Positions 38,047-47,442 of a stretch of 64,000 nt of DNA are shown piece by piece (within the stretch, counting starts at the first letter, position 1; every line of letters starts with the position of its first letter). Position numbers and translations under genes: made by a program. Source of the DNA: Pseudoselenomonas ruminantium (GTDB lineage: Bacteria > Bacillota > Negativicutes > Selenomonadales > Selenomonadaceae). The stretch is from assembly GCA_015058575.1 (NCBI GenBank), contig SVBZ01000008.1, positions 1 to 64,000 of the forward strand, given 5' to 3'. The notes under the pieces are model-generated. The model saw nothing but the letters and a program-made list of their open reading frames with translations, made no database searches and was not told the origin of the DNA.

Positions 38047-39612
38047 ATGGAAAAGTGGAAAAAAGCATTTACCCTCGGTCTGACAGCTATAACAACAGCG
38101 GCTATTGCGCCGGCGCCAGCTTATGCCTATGTCCAGCCAATATGGCTTGGGGTGAATCAGTCGTACTATATGAATACAGGCAGCGGTATTACCCGTGTGG
38201 CTGTAGCTAATCCGGAAATTGCCGATGTTAAGATTCTTGGTGCAAGTGCCTTGAATGTCGTGGCCTTCAAACCGGGAACGACAACGCTAAATATCTGGAC
38301 GCAGAACGGTATGCGCCAGGAATACAGCGTGACGGTATCCAAAGAGGATAAGGGACTGGCGGCAATCATTCAAAAGGCCATTGACCTGCCGCATGTCGAA
38401 GTGACGATGGTCGGCGACCGCGTCCTGCTCAAAGGACGGGTCAAGAATCAGTATGAACGGGATTTGGCCTTTAAGATCGCTTCGCTCTATGTTGGCGATG
38501 ATGCAGTAGCAAGCAAGAAGAAGGTTACGAAAAAGGTGCAGAACGGTGTAGCTGGTCAAGATGCAGATATTGAAGGTGAAGAAGATATCGATACGAGTGC
38601 CAAGGTCGTGAATCTTCTGGAGATGGTGAATCCCGACCAGATAAACATCGAAGCGATGGTTCTGGAAATCAACTCGAATGATGCGGCCAAGCTCGGTATG
38701 GAATATAGTTCGCCGGAAGGTATAACGGGAGAATTTTATGCTGGTGAGACATATGGTGTCCAGCGCAGCAAAGGCAGTCATTGGTACACGCGCAATTGGC
38801 TCTACACACATTTCTCGCAGATCAATGCGCGCATCCATGCATTGATATCTGATGGCCGGGCTAGAATTATCTCGCGTCCGAATATCACGACTATGAGTGG
38901 CAAGACAGCTGGAATATTGGTTGGTGGGCAGATTCCTGTTCCGGTAAAAAGCGATAACAATGTATCGGTGGAATACAAGCCTTATGGTATTCAGCTGAAT
39001 CTGGTACGGCCGACGGTGGATAATGATGGGAATATCACGGCGGATATCCAGGCTGTCGTCAGTCGTCTGGACTGGACGAATGCGGTGACGGTCAACGGCT
39101 TCAATATGCCGGGCCTTATTACGCGGCAGGCCAATACGATGGTCAATATCCCGACGGGCATGACGATGGCCATCGGCGGCCTGCTGGATTCGACGGACAG
39201 CAAGTCGGTCAGTAAGGTGCCACTACTCGGCAATATACCGATACTTGGCGAGTTGTTCAAATATCATAATGACTCGAATCAGAAATCGGAAATCATGATA
39301 CTGATTACGCCGCGTGTGGTCAATGAGCAGACGAAGGTTGCGATGTCGCAGAAGATGAAGAAGGCCTTCAATGACAGCCGCCGCGAAGTACAGAAGATGG
39401 AACCGGTGGATGTCAATGGGACGATACCGCCATCTGAGGAGGAGCTCAAGGCAAAGAAAACTACAGAAGCCGCTGAGATGGCTAAAGACCTGTTGGACAA
39501 GCCATCATTTGCTGAGCGCTATGCGGCGCTGCGTAAGGAAATGCAGGCGGCTAAGGCAGCAAAGGAAGCGTCACTCGATAACATCCTGCCACCGGATCAG
39601 GTACAGAAATAA
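38047..39612 (+). CDS. cpaC: Flp pilus secretin CpaC/RcpA
   Basis: 521 residues from ATG 38047 (GGGGGG upstream). Signal peptide, pilus-assembly N-terminal domain (GSGITRVAVANPEIADVKILG), a BON-like segment (VEVTMVGDRVLLKGRVKNQYER), and a secretin domain ending in ITPRVV. It forms the outer-membrane channel, direct evidence that the organism is diderm. The C-terminal 90 residues are charged and helical, beyond the secretin core. Confidence 0.92.
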   Translation: MEKWKKAFTLGLTAITTAAIAPAPAYAYVQPIWLGVNQSYYMNTGSGITRVAVANPEIADVKILGASALNVVAFKPGTTTLNIWTQNGMRQEYSVTVSKEDKGLAAIIQKAIDLPHVEVTMVGDRVLLKGRVKNQYERDLAFKIASLYVGDDAVASKKKVTKKVQNGVAGQDADIEGEEDIDTSAKVVNLLEMVNPDQINIEAMVLEINSNDAAKLGMEYSSPEGITGEFYAGETYGVQRSKGSHWYTRNWLYTHFSQINARIHALISDGRARIISRPNITTMSGKTAGILVGGQIPVPVKSDNNVSVEYKPYGIQLNLVRPTVDNDGNITADIQAVVSRLDWTNAVTVNGFNMPGLITRQANTMVNIPTGMTMAIGGLLDSTDSKSVSKVPLLGNIPILGELFKYHNDSNQKSEIMILITPRVVNEQTKVAMSQKMKKAFNDSRREVQKMEPVDVNGTIPPSEEELKAKKTTEAAEMAKDLLDKPSFAERYAALRKEMQAAKAAKEASLDNILPPDQVQK

Positions 39613-39636
39613 GCCAAGCAGAAAGGAGCAGCGGTA

Positions 39637-40470
39637 ATGCTGGAATTAGAAAAAGAAGTCAATGGCGTTGTCATCACCTTTTTCAGTACGGCCTCGGCCG
39701 TAGGCAAGACGCTTATCAGCTGCAATATGGCCTCGGAGCTTGCCAGGCAGGGGAAAAGCGTTTGCCTGGTGGATTATGATTTGCAGTTTGGCGATGTCTG
39801 CAACTATTTGCAGCTGCTGCCGAAAAATACGATTGCGGATGTGCAGCGCGGTTTCACTTTGCAGGGGGATACCTGTCATGTAGAGGAATATCTGACACCT
39901 TATGAGTATCGCGGTGTCCTGTTCTATGTCATGGCTGCGCCGCGAAAGCTCGAAGAGGCTTACAATATCAAGACGGACTATGCCATCAAGGCCATCCGCC
40001 AGCTGCAACTGAAATTCGACTATGTCATCGTCGATACGACTTCGATGTTCAGCGTGCTCAATCTCGATTTGCTGGATTTGTCGACTATCGTGACGTTCCT
40101 GGGTATCGTGGATTTCATTCCGACCATCAAAAATATGAAGATTGGCCGGAATACGCTCAACGAACTCAATTACGATCGGCAGAAACTGTGGCTGGTGCTT
40201 AACCGCAGCAATGCCAAGACGCGTATAAGCATCGATGATGTCGAGAAGTTGCTCGGCGAGAAATTTTATCATATCCTGCCCAATGATTTCCGGGCGGCCA
40301 GCCAGTCCATCAAAGACGGGATACCACTGGTACTCAAACAGGAGCACACGGAACTCGGCGAGGCCTTGCGCGACTTGGTATTGCGCTATACGAATCAGGG
40401 GCAGATGGATTTTGAAGAGGATCATGTTGAGGATGTTGGAACGTCCTGGCTTAGCAGGATTTTTAGCTGA
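39637..40470 (+). CDS. TadZ/CpaE-like ParA ATPase without receiver domain
   Basis: 277 residues. ParA/MinD-like fold (VCLVDYDLQFGDV, FDYVIVDTTSMF). The P-loop reads A19-S-A-V-G-K-T25, so the signature lysine and two glycines of KGGxGK[ST] are replaced while the second lysine and threonine remain. It lacks the N-terminal receiver domain of CpaE. AGAAAGGAG precedes the ATG. Two such paralogues are adjacent; this one may be an inactive or regulatory partner, which is inference. Confidence 0.8.
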   Translation: MLELEKEVNGVVITFFSTASAVGKTLISCNMASELARQGKSVCLVDYDLQFGDVCNYLQLLPKNTIADVQRGFTLQGDTCHVEEYLTPYEYRGVLFYVMAAPRKLEEAYNIKTDYAIKAIRQLQLKFDYVIVDTTSMFSVLNLDLLDLSTIVTFLGIVDFIPTIKNMKIGRNTLNELNYDRQKLWLVLNRSNAKTRISIDDVEKLLGEKFYHILPNDFRAASQSIKDGIPLVLKQEHTELGEALRDLVLRYTNQGQMDFEEDHVEDVGTSWLSRIFS

Positions 40471-40496
40471 TAACGAGGCAGAAAGGAGGGGAGCGC

Positions 40497-41627
40497 ATGG
40501 GAAATCGCGTCATGCTGGTAGAGCGTGACCGCTTGATGCTGGAAAAGCTCACGCAGGTTGTGCAGGGAACGAACGGTTTTGAGCTTGTTGCCCGCTATCA
40601 ATCGGTCAGCGATGCGCTCGGGCAGGGAACTATCTTCAATCCAAATCTTATCCTGCTCGATATCGAGGCGCAGAATTCTGTGGCTTTGATTGCTGACTTT
40701 TTAAAGGTATATCCGAAAGCGGCTATTCTCTGCATGGGCGAGAAATGGAAGGCCGAAAGTGCCAGCCATATCGTCCAGGCAGGGGCTCGTGGCTATATCA
40801 TCAAGCCGTTTACAGGGCTTGAACTGCAGGAAGCTGTCGATACTTTTGTCAAGCTCGGTACCGAGGCTGGCTGTGAAACGCTGGTATTTTTCAGTCCCAA
40901 AGGCAAGAGCGGCAAGACGACGCTGATTGCCAATCTGGCCACAGCACTAGCCCGCAAGACGCATGAGCAGGTAGGTATCATCGATGCGGATTTGCAGTTC
41001 GGTGATATGTCGGTATTCTTCAACCTGGCGCCCAAGACGACCATTGTCGAGGCGGCGCGCGATGCCAAGTTCCTGTCGCCTGTCACTTTGCATTCCTACT
41101 TTATGCCGGTCATGCAGAATGTCAGTGTGCTCTGCGGTACGGCAACGCCGAATCTTATCGATAAGGTATCGATTCGCCGCTTGGAAAATATCATCAGTAT
41201 GAGCCGCAGCTTGTTCCGCTATTTACTTATCGATGTACCGCCGGGGTTCAATCCAACGAGTATTGCGGCAGCGGAACAGTCGAATACGACTTTTTTGGTC
41301 AGCATGATAAACGATGCCTACGAAATCGACCATATGAAAAGGGCTTTGGAGATTTTCAAAGACTGGGAAGATTATCAAGAGCGGGTAAAGGCAATCTTTA
41401 CGCGGGTTGAGCCATGCAACAGCCAGTCTCAGCAGGAGCTGGCACGTCAGCTCGGCTATCCGGTAACGGCCATTATTCCGAATGAATATGGCATCGTTTC
41501 CGATGCTGCGGATAATGGCAAGATGGCCACCGACATCCGTCCTGACAGTCCGCTCGCGCAGAGTGTTGACCGCCTGGCCGATGAAATCACGGGCCGTGGC
41601 CATAGGATAAGGTGGTCGGCATCATGA
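40497..41627 (+). CDS. Flp pilus localisation ATPase CpaE/TadZ with receiver-like domain
   Basis: 376 residues. A CheY-like domain (about 1-120: LLLDIEA as the possible phospho-acceptor, GYIIKPF with the conserved lysine) is followed by a ParA ATPase with KGKSGKTTLIANLA, IIDADLQFGD and LLIDVPPG. It guides the secretion ATPase to the pole in tad systems. AAAGGAGGGGAG precedes the ATG. The stop overlaps the next start (ATGA). Confidence 0.88.
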   Translation: MGNRVMLVERDRLMLEKLTQVVQGTNGFELVARYQSVSDALGQGTIFNPNLILLDIEAQNSVALIADFLKVYPKAAILCMGEKWKAESASHIVQAGARGYIIKPFTGLELQEAVDTFVKLGTEAGCETLVFFSPKGKSGKTTLIANLATALARKTHEQVGIIDADLQFGDMSVFFNLAPKTTIVEAARDAKFLSPVTLHSYFMPVMQNVSVLCGTATPNLIDKVSIRRLENIISMSRSLFRYLLIDVPPGFNPTSIAAAEQSNTTFLVSMINDAYEIDHMKRALEIFKDWEDYQERVKAIFTRVEPCNSQSQQELARQLGYPVTAIIPNEYGIVSDAADNGKMATDIRPDSPLAQSVDRLADEITGRGHRIRWSAS

Positions 41628-42598
41628 GATTTTTACTGGCAATATTGGTTACGATCCTGTGTCTGGCGTTTTTTTTGCTGGTGCTGCGCATCAAGGCGCG
41701 TGAGCATAAGAATATCGTCAATCGCATGGAATATTTCTCGGGCAGTGCTGTAAAGCTGCGCCAGCAGCAGCTCCGGCAGAAGCGCGGCGCCGCTGTGAAG
41801 GGAAAGTTCCGTGATACAGTTCATAGGATGGCGATAAAGCTGCAAAATATCCAGAAGGAAAACCGGATGGATTTCAAGATGCAGCAGGCAGATTGGCCGC
41901 TTCTGGGCTCTGAATACGAGGTTATACTCGTCATTTTCGGGGCGTTGTGCGGCATCATCACGCTGGCGGCCACGCTAAAACCGTGGATAGCTTTAGCGGC
42001 AGGCTTAGCCGGCGTGATTGTGGGACTTATGTTCCTGGATATATACATAAAAAGGCGGCAGAAGGCATTTACCAACCAGCTCGGCGATATGCTGACCATG
42101 GTGGCCAATGCTCTGCGTGCCGGATTCAGTTTCATGCAGGCCTTCGAGCTGATTGCGCGCGAAATGGATGCGCCGATTGGCCGTGAGGTACAGAAAGTCG
42201 TCAATGAGGTAAACGTCGGCGCGACGCTGGATACAGCGCTCGAGAATATGCAAAAGCGCGTCGAAAGCCCCGACTTTGAGCTGGTGGTAACGGCCGTGCT
42301 GATTCAAAGGCAGGTCGGCGGCAACCTCGCGCAGATTCTCGATACCATCAGCGGAACGATACAGGAACGCATCCGCATGCGCCGTGAGGTAATGGCGCTT
42401 ACGGCGCAGGGACGGATGTCAGGCGTGGTTTTGGCGTTATTGCCGATTGCCTTAGGTGCTTTCCTGTGCACGGTCAGCCCTGACTATATGCGGCCATTGT
42501 TTGAAGAAACGACAGGGCGCATAGCCATTGGCGTTGCCATTGTTATGGAAATCATTGGCTATGTAGTTATCCGCAAGATTGTGGATATCAAAGTTTGA
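41624..42598 (+). CDS. tadB: TadB-like inner-membrane platform protein
   Basis: 324 residues. One N-terminal membrane segment, further segments near 95-140 and 265-320, and a GspF/T2SSF domain (LTMVANALRAGFSFMQAFELIAREM, QVGGNLAQILDTISGTIQER). Works with TadC as platform for pilin extraction. ATG at 41624 overlaps the previous stop and is preferred over the GTG at 41612 because AAGGTGG is well spaced. Confidence 0.9.
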   Translation: MRFLLAILVTILCLAFFLLVLRIKAREHKNIVNRMEYFSGSAVKLRQQQLRQKRGAAVKGKFRDTVHRMAIKLQNIQKENRMDFKMQQADWPLLGSEYEVILVIFGALCGIITLAATLKPWIALAAGLAGVIVGLMFLDIYIKRRQKAFTNQLGDMLTMVANALRAGFSFMQAFELIAREMDAPIGREVQKVVNEVNVGATLDTALENMQKRVESPDFELVVTAVLIQRQVGGNLAQILDTISGTIQERIRMRREVMALTAQGRMSGVVLALLPIALGAFLCTVSPDYMRPLFEETTGRIAIGVAIVMEIIGYVVIRKIVDIKV

Positions 42599-42662
42599 GT
42601 ATGTGATATCCTTTGGGATTTTACATAAATAAATATTTTTCTATTCAAAGGGAGGATTTATA

Positions 42663-42866
42663 ATGAAAGAGATTCTGGAGTATCTGAAGGCACGTTATCT
42701 GAGCGAGAAAGCTCAGGGTATGGTGGAGTATGCCCTGATCGTTGCTTTTATCGTTGGCGTTGCAGCTGTGGTATTTGCATCGAATGGCAGTTTCTCGGAT
42801 GCTGTAAATGCAGGATTTAATAAAGTTAAAGATTCAGTAAATGCTGTAGGTACTAAAAAGGCTTAA
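42663..42866 (+). CDS. flp: Flp-family type IVb pilin
   Basis: 67 residues. The short leader ends AQG before MVEYALIVAFIVGVAAVV, matching the prepilin cleavage site (Gly before a hydrophobic helix with Glu at +3 and Tyr at +4, the Flp motif). Structural subunit of the tad pilus and substrate of the peptidase at 36098-36739. GGGAGG precedes the ATG. Confidence 0.95.
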   Translation: MKEILEYLKARYLSEKAQGMVEYALIVAFIVGVAAVVFASNGSFSDAVNAGFNKVKDSVNAVGTKKA

Positions 42867-42896
42867 TATTATTTAATCATTGGGGAGATGACAGAA

Positions 42897-43397
42897 ATGA
42901 AATTGATGCAAAAAGGTCAAAGCATGGTGGAGTTTTCTGTCATCTTTCCTTTTTTCCTTTTTTTAGTGTTGACTGTTGCTTATTTCAGTTTTGCTTTTGC
43001 CGATTACCTGCAGCTGACTTATATTGCGCGCGACAGTGCCCGCGAAGCGGCTATTGTTTCAGTACCAGCTAAAGATAGTAATAATAAAACATTAAGTGAG
43101 CAGGCAAAGCAGAATCTGCGGGAAACAAAATATCAGGATATTTGCAATAAGTATAAAAAGAAACTGTTGATTTCCGATGTTTATACTATGGGAGATTTTA
43201 CTATTACCGCAAAAAGCGATGATGTGGTGGTAAATATAAATGCTCCGCTGAATGATAATTCTGTTTTGGGGAGAACGATAAATGAATTATTGAATTTTTT
43301 TCCAGCAGAAAATAAAAACGAAAAAAATAGAGTGAAAGCTTTTGATATAAATATCCAGTACAAGATGTATAACGAAAAAAATGTCAATCAAAAATAA
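42897..43397 (+). CDS. TadE-like pseudopilin
   Basis: 166 residues. Leader followed by KGQSMVEFSVIFPFFLFLVL, a TadE-type prepilin helix, and SAREAAIV. ATG 42897 is preferred because GGGGAG abuts the earlier ATG at 42888. The coding sequence is AT-rich with many Lys and Asn, unlike the surrounding tad genes, and may evolve fast or come from elsewhere. Confidence 0.85.
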   Translation: MKLMQKGQSMVEFSVIFPFFLFLVLTVAYFSFAFADYLQLTYIARDSAREAAIVSVPAKDSNNKTLSEQAKQNLRETKYQDICNKYKKKLLISDVYTMGDFTITAKSDDVVVNINAPLNDNSVLGRTINELLNFFPAENKNEKNRVKAFDINIQYKMYNEKNVNQK

Positions 43398-43413
43398 TGG
43401 GAGTTGAGATACG

Positions 43414-44817
43414 ATGTCGCTACTGACGCGCCTGGGGCGCATGGATGGGAAAAATAAACAGGTCATGATTTTCGCTTCGCATGATGAAAGTCAGGAAATG
43501 GCCGAAGAAGCTTCCTATCAGAATATCAAGCATCGTATCCATCAGCGTATCGTTGAGGAGATGACGCCGGAGGAACAGGTTGTTCTCTCCACCGTTAGCC
43601 AGGATGAGCGGCAGGTTGAGGCGGTCATCCATAAATACTGCAAAGAGGTCATGGATGAGGAGCCATTTGCGGTACCGCGTGGCGAAATCCATCATCTGAT
43701 TGCCGATATTCAGGATGAGATGCTGGGCCTTGGCCCTATCCAGTCGCTGCTCAATGATGATTCCATCACGGAGGTCATGGTAAATGGGCCGAAGAAGGTG
43801 TTTGTCGAGCGGCTGGGCAAGCTGGAGCTTACCGATGTGAAGTTCCATGATAATGCGCATCTGATGAATATCGTCGAGCGTATCTTGACGCCGCTCGGAC
43901 GCCGCATCGATGAGTCTTCGCCCTTGGTCGATGCCCGCCTCGAGGATGGCTCGCGTGTCAATATCATCATTCCGCCGCTTTCGCTCGTCGGTCCGGCCAT
44001 AACCATCCGAAAATTTTCGAAGACGCCACTTAGTGTGGAAAATCTGATTTCTTTTGGTACGATGGATGAGAAGATGGCGCTTTTCCTGCGGGCTTGTGTC
44101 AAAGCGCGCATCAATATCCTCGTATCGGGCGGTACTGGATCCGGTAAGACGACGACGCTCAATGTCATCTCATCCTTCATCCCTGAGCAGGAACGCATCG
44201 TGACCATCGAGGATGCGGCTGAGCTGCGCTTGCAGCAGGAGCATGTCGTGACGCTGGAGTCACGACCAGCAAATATCGAGGGCAAGGGACAGATTACGAT
44301 TCGCGATTTGGTGCGCAATGCTCTGCGCATGCGTCCCGATCGCATTATCGTCGGTGAGGTCAGAAGCGGCGAGGCACTCGACATGCTGCAGGCCATGAAC
44401 ACGGGCCATGATGGTTCGCTGACGACGGCCCATGCCAATAGTCCGCGTGATGCCTTGTCGCGTCTGGAGACGATGGTACTCATGAGCGGGTTGGAGCTGC
44501 CGGTGCGTGCTATCCGCGAGCAGATTTCCTCGGCTATCGACCTTATCATCCAGCAGTCGCGTATCCGCGATGGCAGCCGTAAGATTACCTACGTGACGGA
44601 AGTCCAGCATATGGAGGATAACACCATCACGACGCAGGATATCTTCCGCTATGAACAGACTGGCTTTGATGAAAGTGGCAAGGCTATCGGTCATTTTGTA
44701 CCGACGGGCTTGAAGCCTGGTTTCCTTGATAAGTTTGAGCTAAATGGCGTGGAGCTGCCTGATGATTTCTTTATGCCAGGTGGCGATGGCAAGGATTATA
44801 ACAGGAGTGTGTTCTGA
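43414..44817 (+). CDS. tadA: Tad secretion ATPase TadA/CpaF
   Basis: 467 residues. N-terminal helical domain, then secretion ATPase core: SGGTGSGKTTTLNVISSF (Walker A), RIVTIEDAAELRL (Asp box), RPDRIIVGEVRSGEALDML (Walker B region) and GSLTTAHANSPRDALSRLETM (His box). Drives pilin assembly and retraction. Its stop overlaps the TadC start by one base. Confidence 0.95.
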   Translation: MSLLTRLGRMDGKNKQVMIFASHDESQEMAEEASYQNIKHRIHQRIVEEMTPEEQVVLSTVSQDERQVEAVIHKYCKEVMDEEPFAVPRGEIHHLIADIQDEMLGLGPIQSLLNDDSITEVMVNGPKKVFVERLGKLELTDVKFHDNAHLMNIVERILTPLGRRIDESSPLVDARLEDGSRVNIIIPPLSLVGPAITIRKFSKTPLSVENLISFGTMDEKMALFLRACVKARINILVSGGTGSGKTTTLNVISSFIPEQERIVTIEDAAELRLQQEHVVTLESRPANIEGKGQITIRDLVRNALRMRPDRIIVGEVRSGEALDMLQAMNTGHDGSLTTAHANSPRDALSRLETMVLMSGLELPVRAIREQISSAIDLIIQQSRIRDGSRKITYVTEVQHMEDNTITTQDIFRYEQTGFDESGKAIGHFVPTGLKPGFLDKFELNGVELPDDFFMPGGDGKDYNRSVF

Positions 44818-45758
44818 TGCTGATTTTTTGCTTTGCCGTGTCGCTGGCGGCTGTGGTATTCCTGATTTTATACGGATTGATTGAGAAAAAAATCCGCCCG
44901 CAGTCGCAGATACACCAGCGCATATTGCGCATCCAAGATGATGCAGACAAAAAAGGTGAGGACTACCGTCAAAAGGATAAGGAGCGGAAACTTAGTGATA
45001 TTCCTTTTGTCGAGCGTGTTGTCCAGCCTTTATTGCATGGCTTGGTGCAGACTGTGACAAAGCTGGCACCGAAGGAAATGAATCAAGTGATTGCCGCGCG
45101 CATTGCTATGGCGGGCAAGGCAAAAGAATGGAGTGTCAATGAATTCATCCTATCCTGCCTGCTAGGGGCGGCAGCTATGTGGGCTATGATGTTTATACTG
45201 ACCTGGCATGCGAATTATGCGTTGATCCAGAAAATCATGTTTATGGTATTGGGCGGCTTGTTTGGTGGTTCTATGCCTATCCTGATGATGAATATCATGA
45301 TCCAGAAGCGGCAGGAAGCTATCCAGCATCAGTTGCCAGAGGTACTCGATTTGCTTTGTGTCAGCGTTCAAGCTGGTTTATCGTTTGATGCGTCTATGCG
45401 CAAGATCATTGACCGCATGAAGGGGCCCTTTGTCGATGAGTGCCGCCGCATGCAAGAAGATATCCGCATGGGCATGGTACGGCGGACGGCTATGCATAAT
45501 GTTTCCAAGCGCTGTAAGGTACAGGATGTTTCGCTTTTCATGACATCGCTGATCCAGGCAGAACGTCTCGGTACGAGTATGGGGCAGACACTGAAGAATC
45601 AGGCAGACAACATTCGTGAACGCCGCCGTCAATATGTAAAAGCTCAGGCTATGAAGGCCCCGGTAAAGATTATTTTTCCGCTGGTTATTTTCATATTTCC
45701 CGCATTGTTTGTTGTCGCGTTAGTGCCATCGTTGTTATCTTTATTGAAAAATCTATAA
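44817..45758 (+). CDS. tadC: TadC-like inner-membrane platform protein
   Basis: 313 residues. Membrane segments at the N-terminus, near 115-160 and at the C-terminus, and a T2SSF domain (LPEVLDLLCVSVQAGLSFDASMRKI, FMTSLIQAERLGTSMGQTLKNQADNIRERRR). Partner of TadB. Confidence 0.93.
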   Translation: MLIFCFAVSLAAVVFLILYGLIEKKIRPQSQIHQRILRIQDDADKKGEDYRQKDKERKLSDIPFVERVVQPLLHGLVQTVTKLAPKEMNQVIAARIAMAGKAKEWSVNEFILSCLLGAAAMWAMMFILTWHANYALIQKIMFMVLGGLFGGSMPILMMNIMIQKRQEAIQHQLPEVLDLLCVSVQAGLSFDASMRKIIDRMKGPFVDECRRMQEDIRMGMVRRTAMHNVSKRCKVQDVSLFMTSLIQAERLGTSMGQTLKNQADNIRERRRQYVKAQAMKAPVKIIFPLVIFIFPALFVVALVPSLLSLLKNL

Positions 45759-45775
45759 AGAAAGAAGTGTTCGCT

Positions 45776-46129
45776 ATGAAGATTTTTAAGTTAAGGGTAG
45801 AGGGCACTAAAAAAAATCCGTTACTGCAAGTAAAAGTAGCGGATTCTTTTTTAGGGCGTTTTTTAGGTTTGATGGGAAGAAAGAGAATGAAGCAGGGAGA
45901 AGGCCTTATGATTGTCCCCTGCAATAGTATCCATATGTGCTTTATGCGATTTAAGATTGATGCAATATATATCGATAAAGATTTTAAAGTAATGAAAACC
46001 GTATCAAATCTTCTTCCCTGGTTAGGATGCTCATGGTGCCGAGGGGCATGGGCTGTGATTGAGACTTCTTCTGGTGAAGTAGAACGTTTGGGAATAACAA
46101 AAGGCAAGAAGCTTTTCCAGGACGATTAA
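45776..46129 (+). CDS. DUF192 family protein
   Basis: 117 residues from ATG 45776 (GAAAGAAG upstream). DUF192 landmarks: FLGRFLGLMGRK, MIVPCNSIHMCFMRFKIDAIYID and the C-terminal AVIETSSGEVERLGI. Function of the family is poorly known; members are often secreted, but no signal peptide is seen here. It follows tadC by 17 bases and its stop overlaps that of the convergent TadG-like gene. AT-rich coding sequence. Confidence 0.85.
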   Translation: MKIFKLRVEGTKKNPLLQVKVADSFLGRFLGLMGRKRMKQGEGLMIVPCNSIHMCFMRFKIDAIYIDKDFKVMKTVSNLLPWLGCSWCRGAWAVIETSSGEVERLGITKGKKLFQDD

Positions 46130-47346
46130 TTCCAATCGACATCATCGTCATTGGCTAATGCTATATCACCTACTGATGTACCGTTATTATCACTAGGTAA
46201 TTTTGGAGATTCATGCGTAAAAGTTCTGCTGGATGATTGTATTTTTACATTTTTGGAAGTCAAGGAGCCATAAAAGTCGATTCCTTGCGGATTCCAATTC
46301 AATTCACCAGCATTAGGTGCGTAGATCGTAGCATGTAATGTTGTATTGCTCGTGCTTTCCGTTTCGATAGCGAAATTGTCATAACTTAAATTTATGTAGA
46401 TTAATTTACAATTGATATCTTTTTTTACTATGAGATTTCCCGTGCCTTGTGTGACGATAAGGACATGGACAGCATTGGGGTCGGAATCGATAGGACCATC
46501 TAATTCAATACGGCTGACAATCCTGTCACCATCACTGCTGCCATCAACAAATGTAACAGGTGCCGTCAGGTCTGATGCATGCAAAGTCTGTGAATGGATA
46601 TCATTTTGCATGGAGATCTTTTTGGTGGCACTGTTTGTTTTTAAGGCTTCGATATATTCTTTGAGGGTACGATTTTGTGGAGCGTCCAAGGAAATAGCTA
46701 AATCAGAATCGTAATAGTCATTTCCGCTAGGATTCCAAGTTTTACCATTAGAGGAATGAAGCTGTGATTTTTCAGTACCATTTTCGATATCGCCTTGTAC
46801 ATATACAGAGGCGTTTTTATTTGTGTGGATGATATCTCCATTGAACTTCTTTAGATTAGAATTTACTACAGTAAATGAGTTTTCGAAGGTAACGAGATTG
46901 TTGAAGAGCGGAAAATCAGGGGAATTTCCGTGAAGGAATATCCTGGCATTGGCGTGCGCTTTGATTTCCATGGAGTTTATATTAAAGTAGCGCAAAAATA
47001 TCATAGGGACATCTTCTGTGAGTTCGACAACATAATATTTGACGTTTTTGGGGTTGCTTTTACTGTTTTTTACATCAATGTATGGTTCTTTACTTAGCGG
47101 ATATTTTTGGTTGTCATTGATTAGAGCATGGGCTTTTCTATCGGCAATAGTTCTATCGAATTTTCCTTTTTTGCCCGTAGCAGCACCACCTAAAGCAGCT
47201 GCATCTGCTGAATTTTGCAATATAGATTTATGAAGATATACATTGCCAAAATCTATGGCAATACCAGTGAAGGCAATCAACAAAGGGATAATCAAAGCGG
47301 ATAGTGCTAAAATGGCGCCTTTTTGTTGTAGATATTTTGCGAACAT
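46126..47346 (-). CDS. TadG-like pilus-associated protein, convergent to the tad operon
   Basis: 406 residues. An N-terminal segment KGAILALSALIIPLLIAFTG is followed by IDFGNVYLHKSILQNSADAAALGGAA, the Flp-associated TadG signature. The rest is a long extracellular part rich in Asn, Ser and Asp with strand-like repeats, no von Willebrand motif visible, and AT-rich codons. It runs opposite to the other tad genes, so it is probably regulated separately. It could be a minor tip component. Confidence 0.78.
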   Translation of the reverse strand: MFAKYLQQKGAILALSALIIPLLIAFTGIAIDFGNVYLHKSILQNSADAAALGGAATGKKGKFDRTIADRKAHALINDNQKYPLSKEPYIDVKNSKSNPKNVKYYVVELTEDVPMIFLRYFNINSMEIKAHANARIFLHGNSPDFPLFNNLVTFENSFTVVNSNLKKFNGDIIHTNKNASVYVQGDIENGTEKSQLHSSNGKTWNPSGNDYYDSDLAISLDAPQNRTLKEYIEALKTNSATKKISMQNDIHSQTLHASDLTAPVTFVDGSSDGDRIVSRIELDGPIDSDPNAVHVLIVTQGTGNLIVKKDINCKLIYINLSYDNFAIETESTSNTTLHATIYAPNAGELNWNPQGIDFYGSLTSKNVKIQSSSRTFTHESPKLPSDNNGTSVGDIALANDDDVDWN

Positions 47347-47391
47347 ATGCCAACCTCTTCCCTGTTTTATCTGTAATATCTGTATAATATT

Positions 47392-47431
47392 TTACCCTTT
47401 TTCTCTTGTTTTTTAAAGAGAAAAAGGGTAA
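47392..47431 (-). terminator. Terminator after the guanylate-kinase-like gene
   Basis: Perfect 16-bp arms (47392-47407, 47416-47431, core ACCCTTTTTCTCTT), 12 bases past the gene's stop. Confidence 0.8.
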
Positions 47432-47442
47432 TTATAACGCTA

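Noticed and set aside
43710..44549. 279-codon minus-strand frame opposite tadA
   Set aside because: Antisense shadow; Ser/Arg-rich composition and no translation signal.
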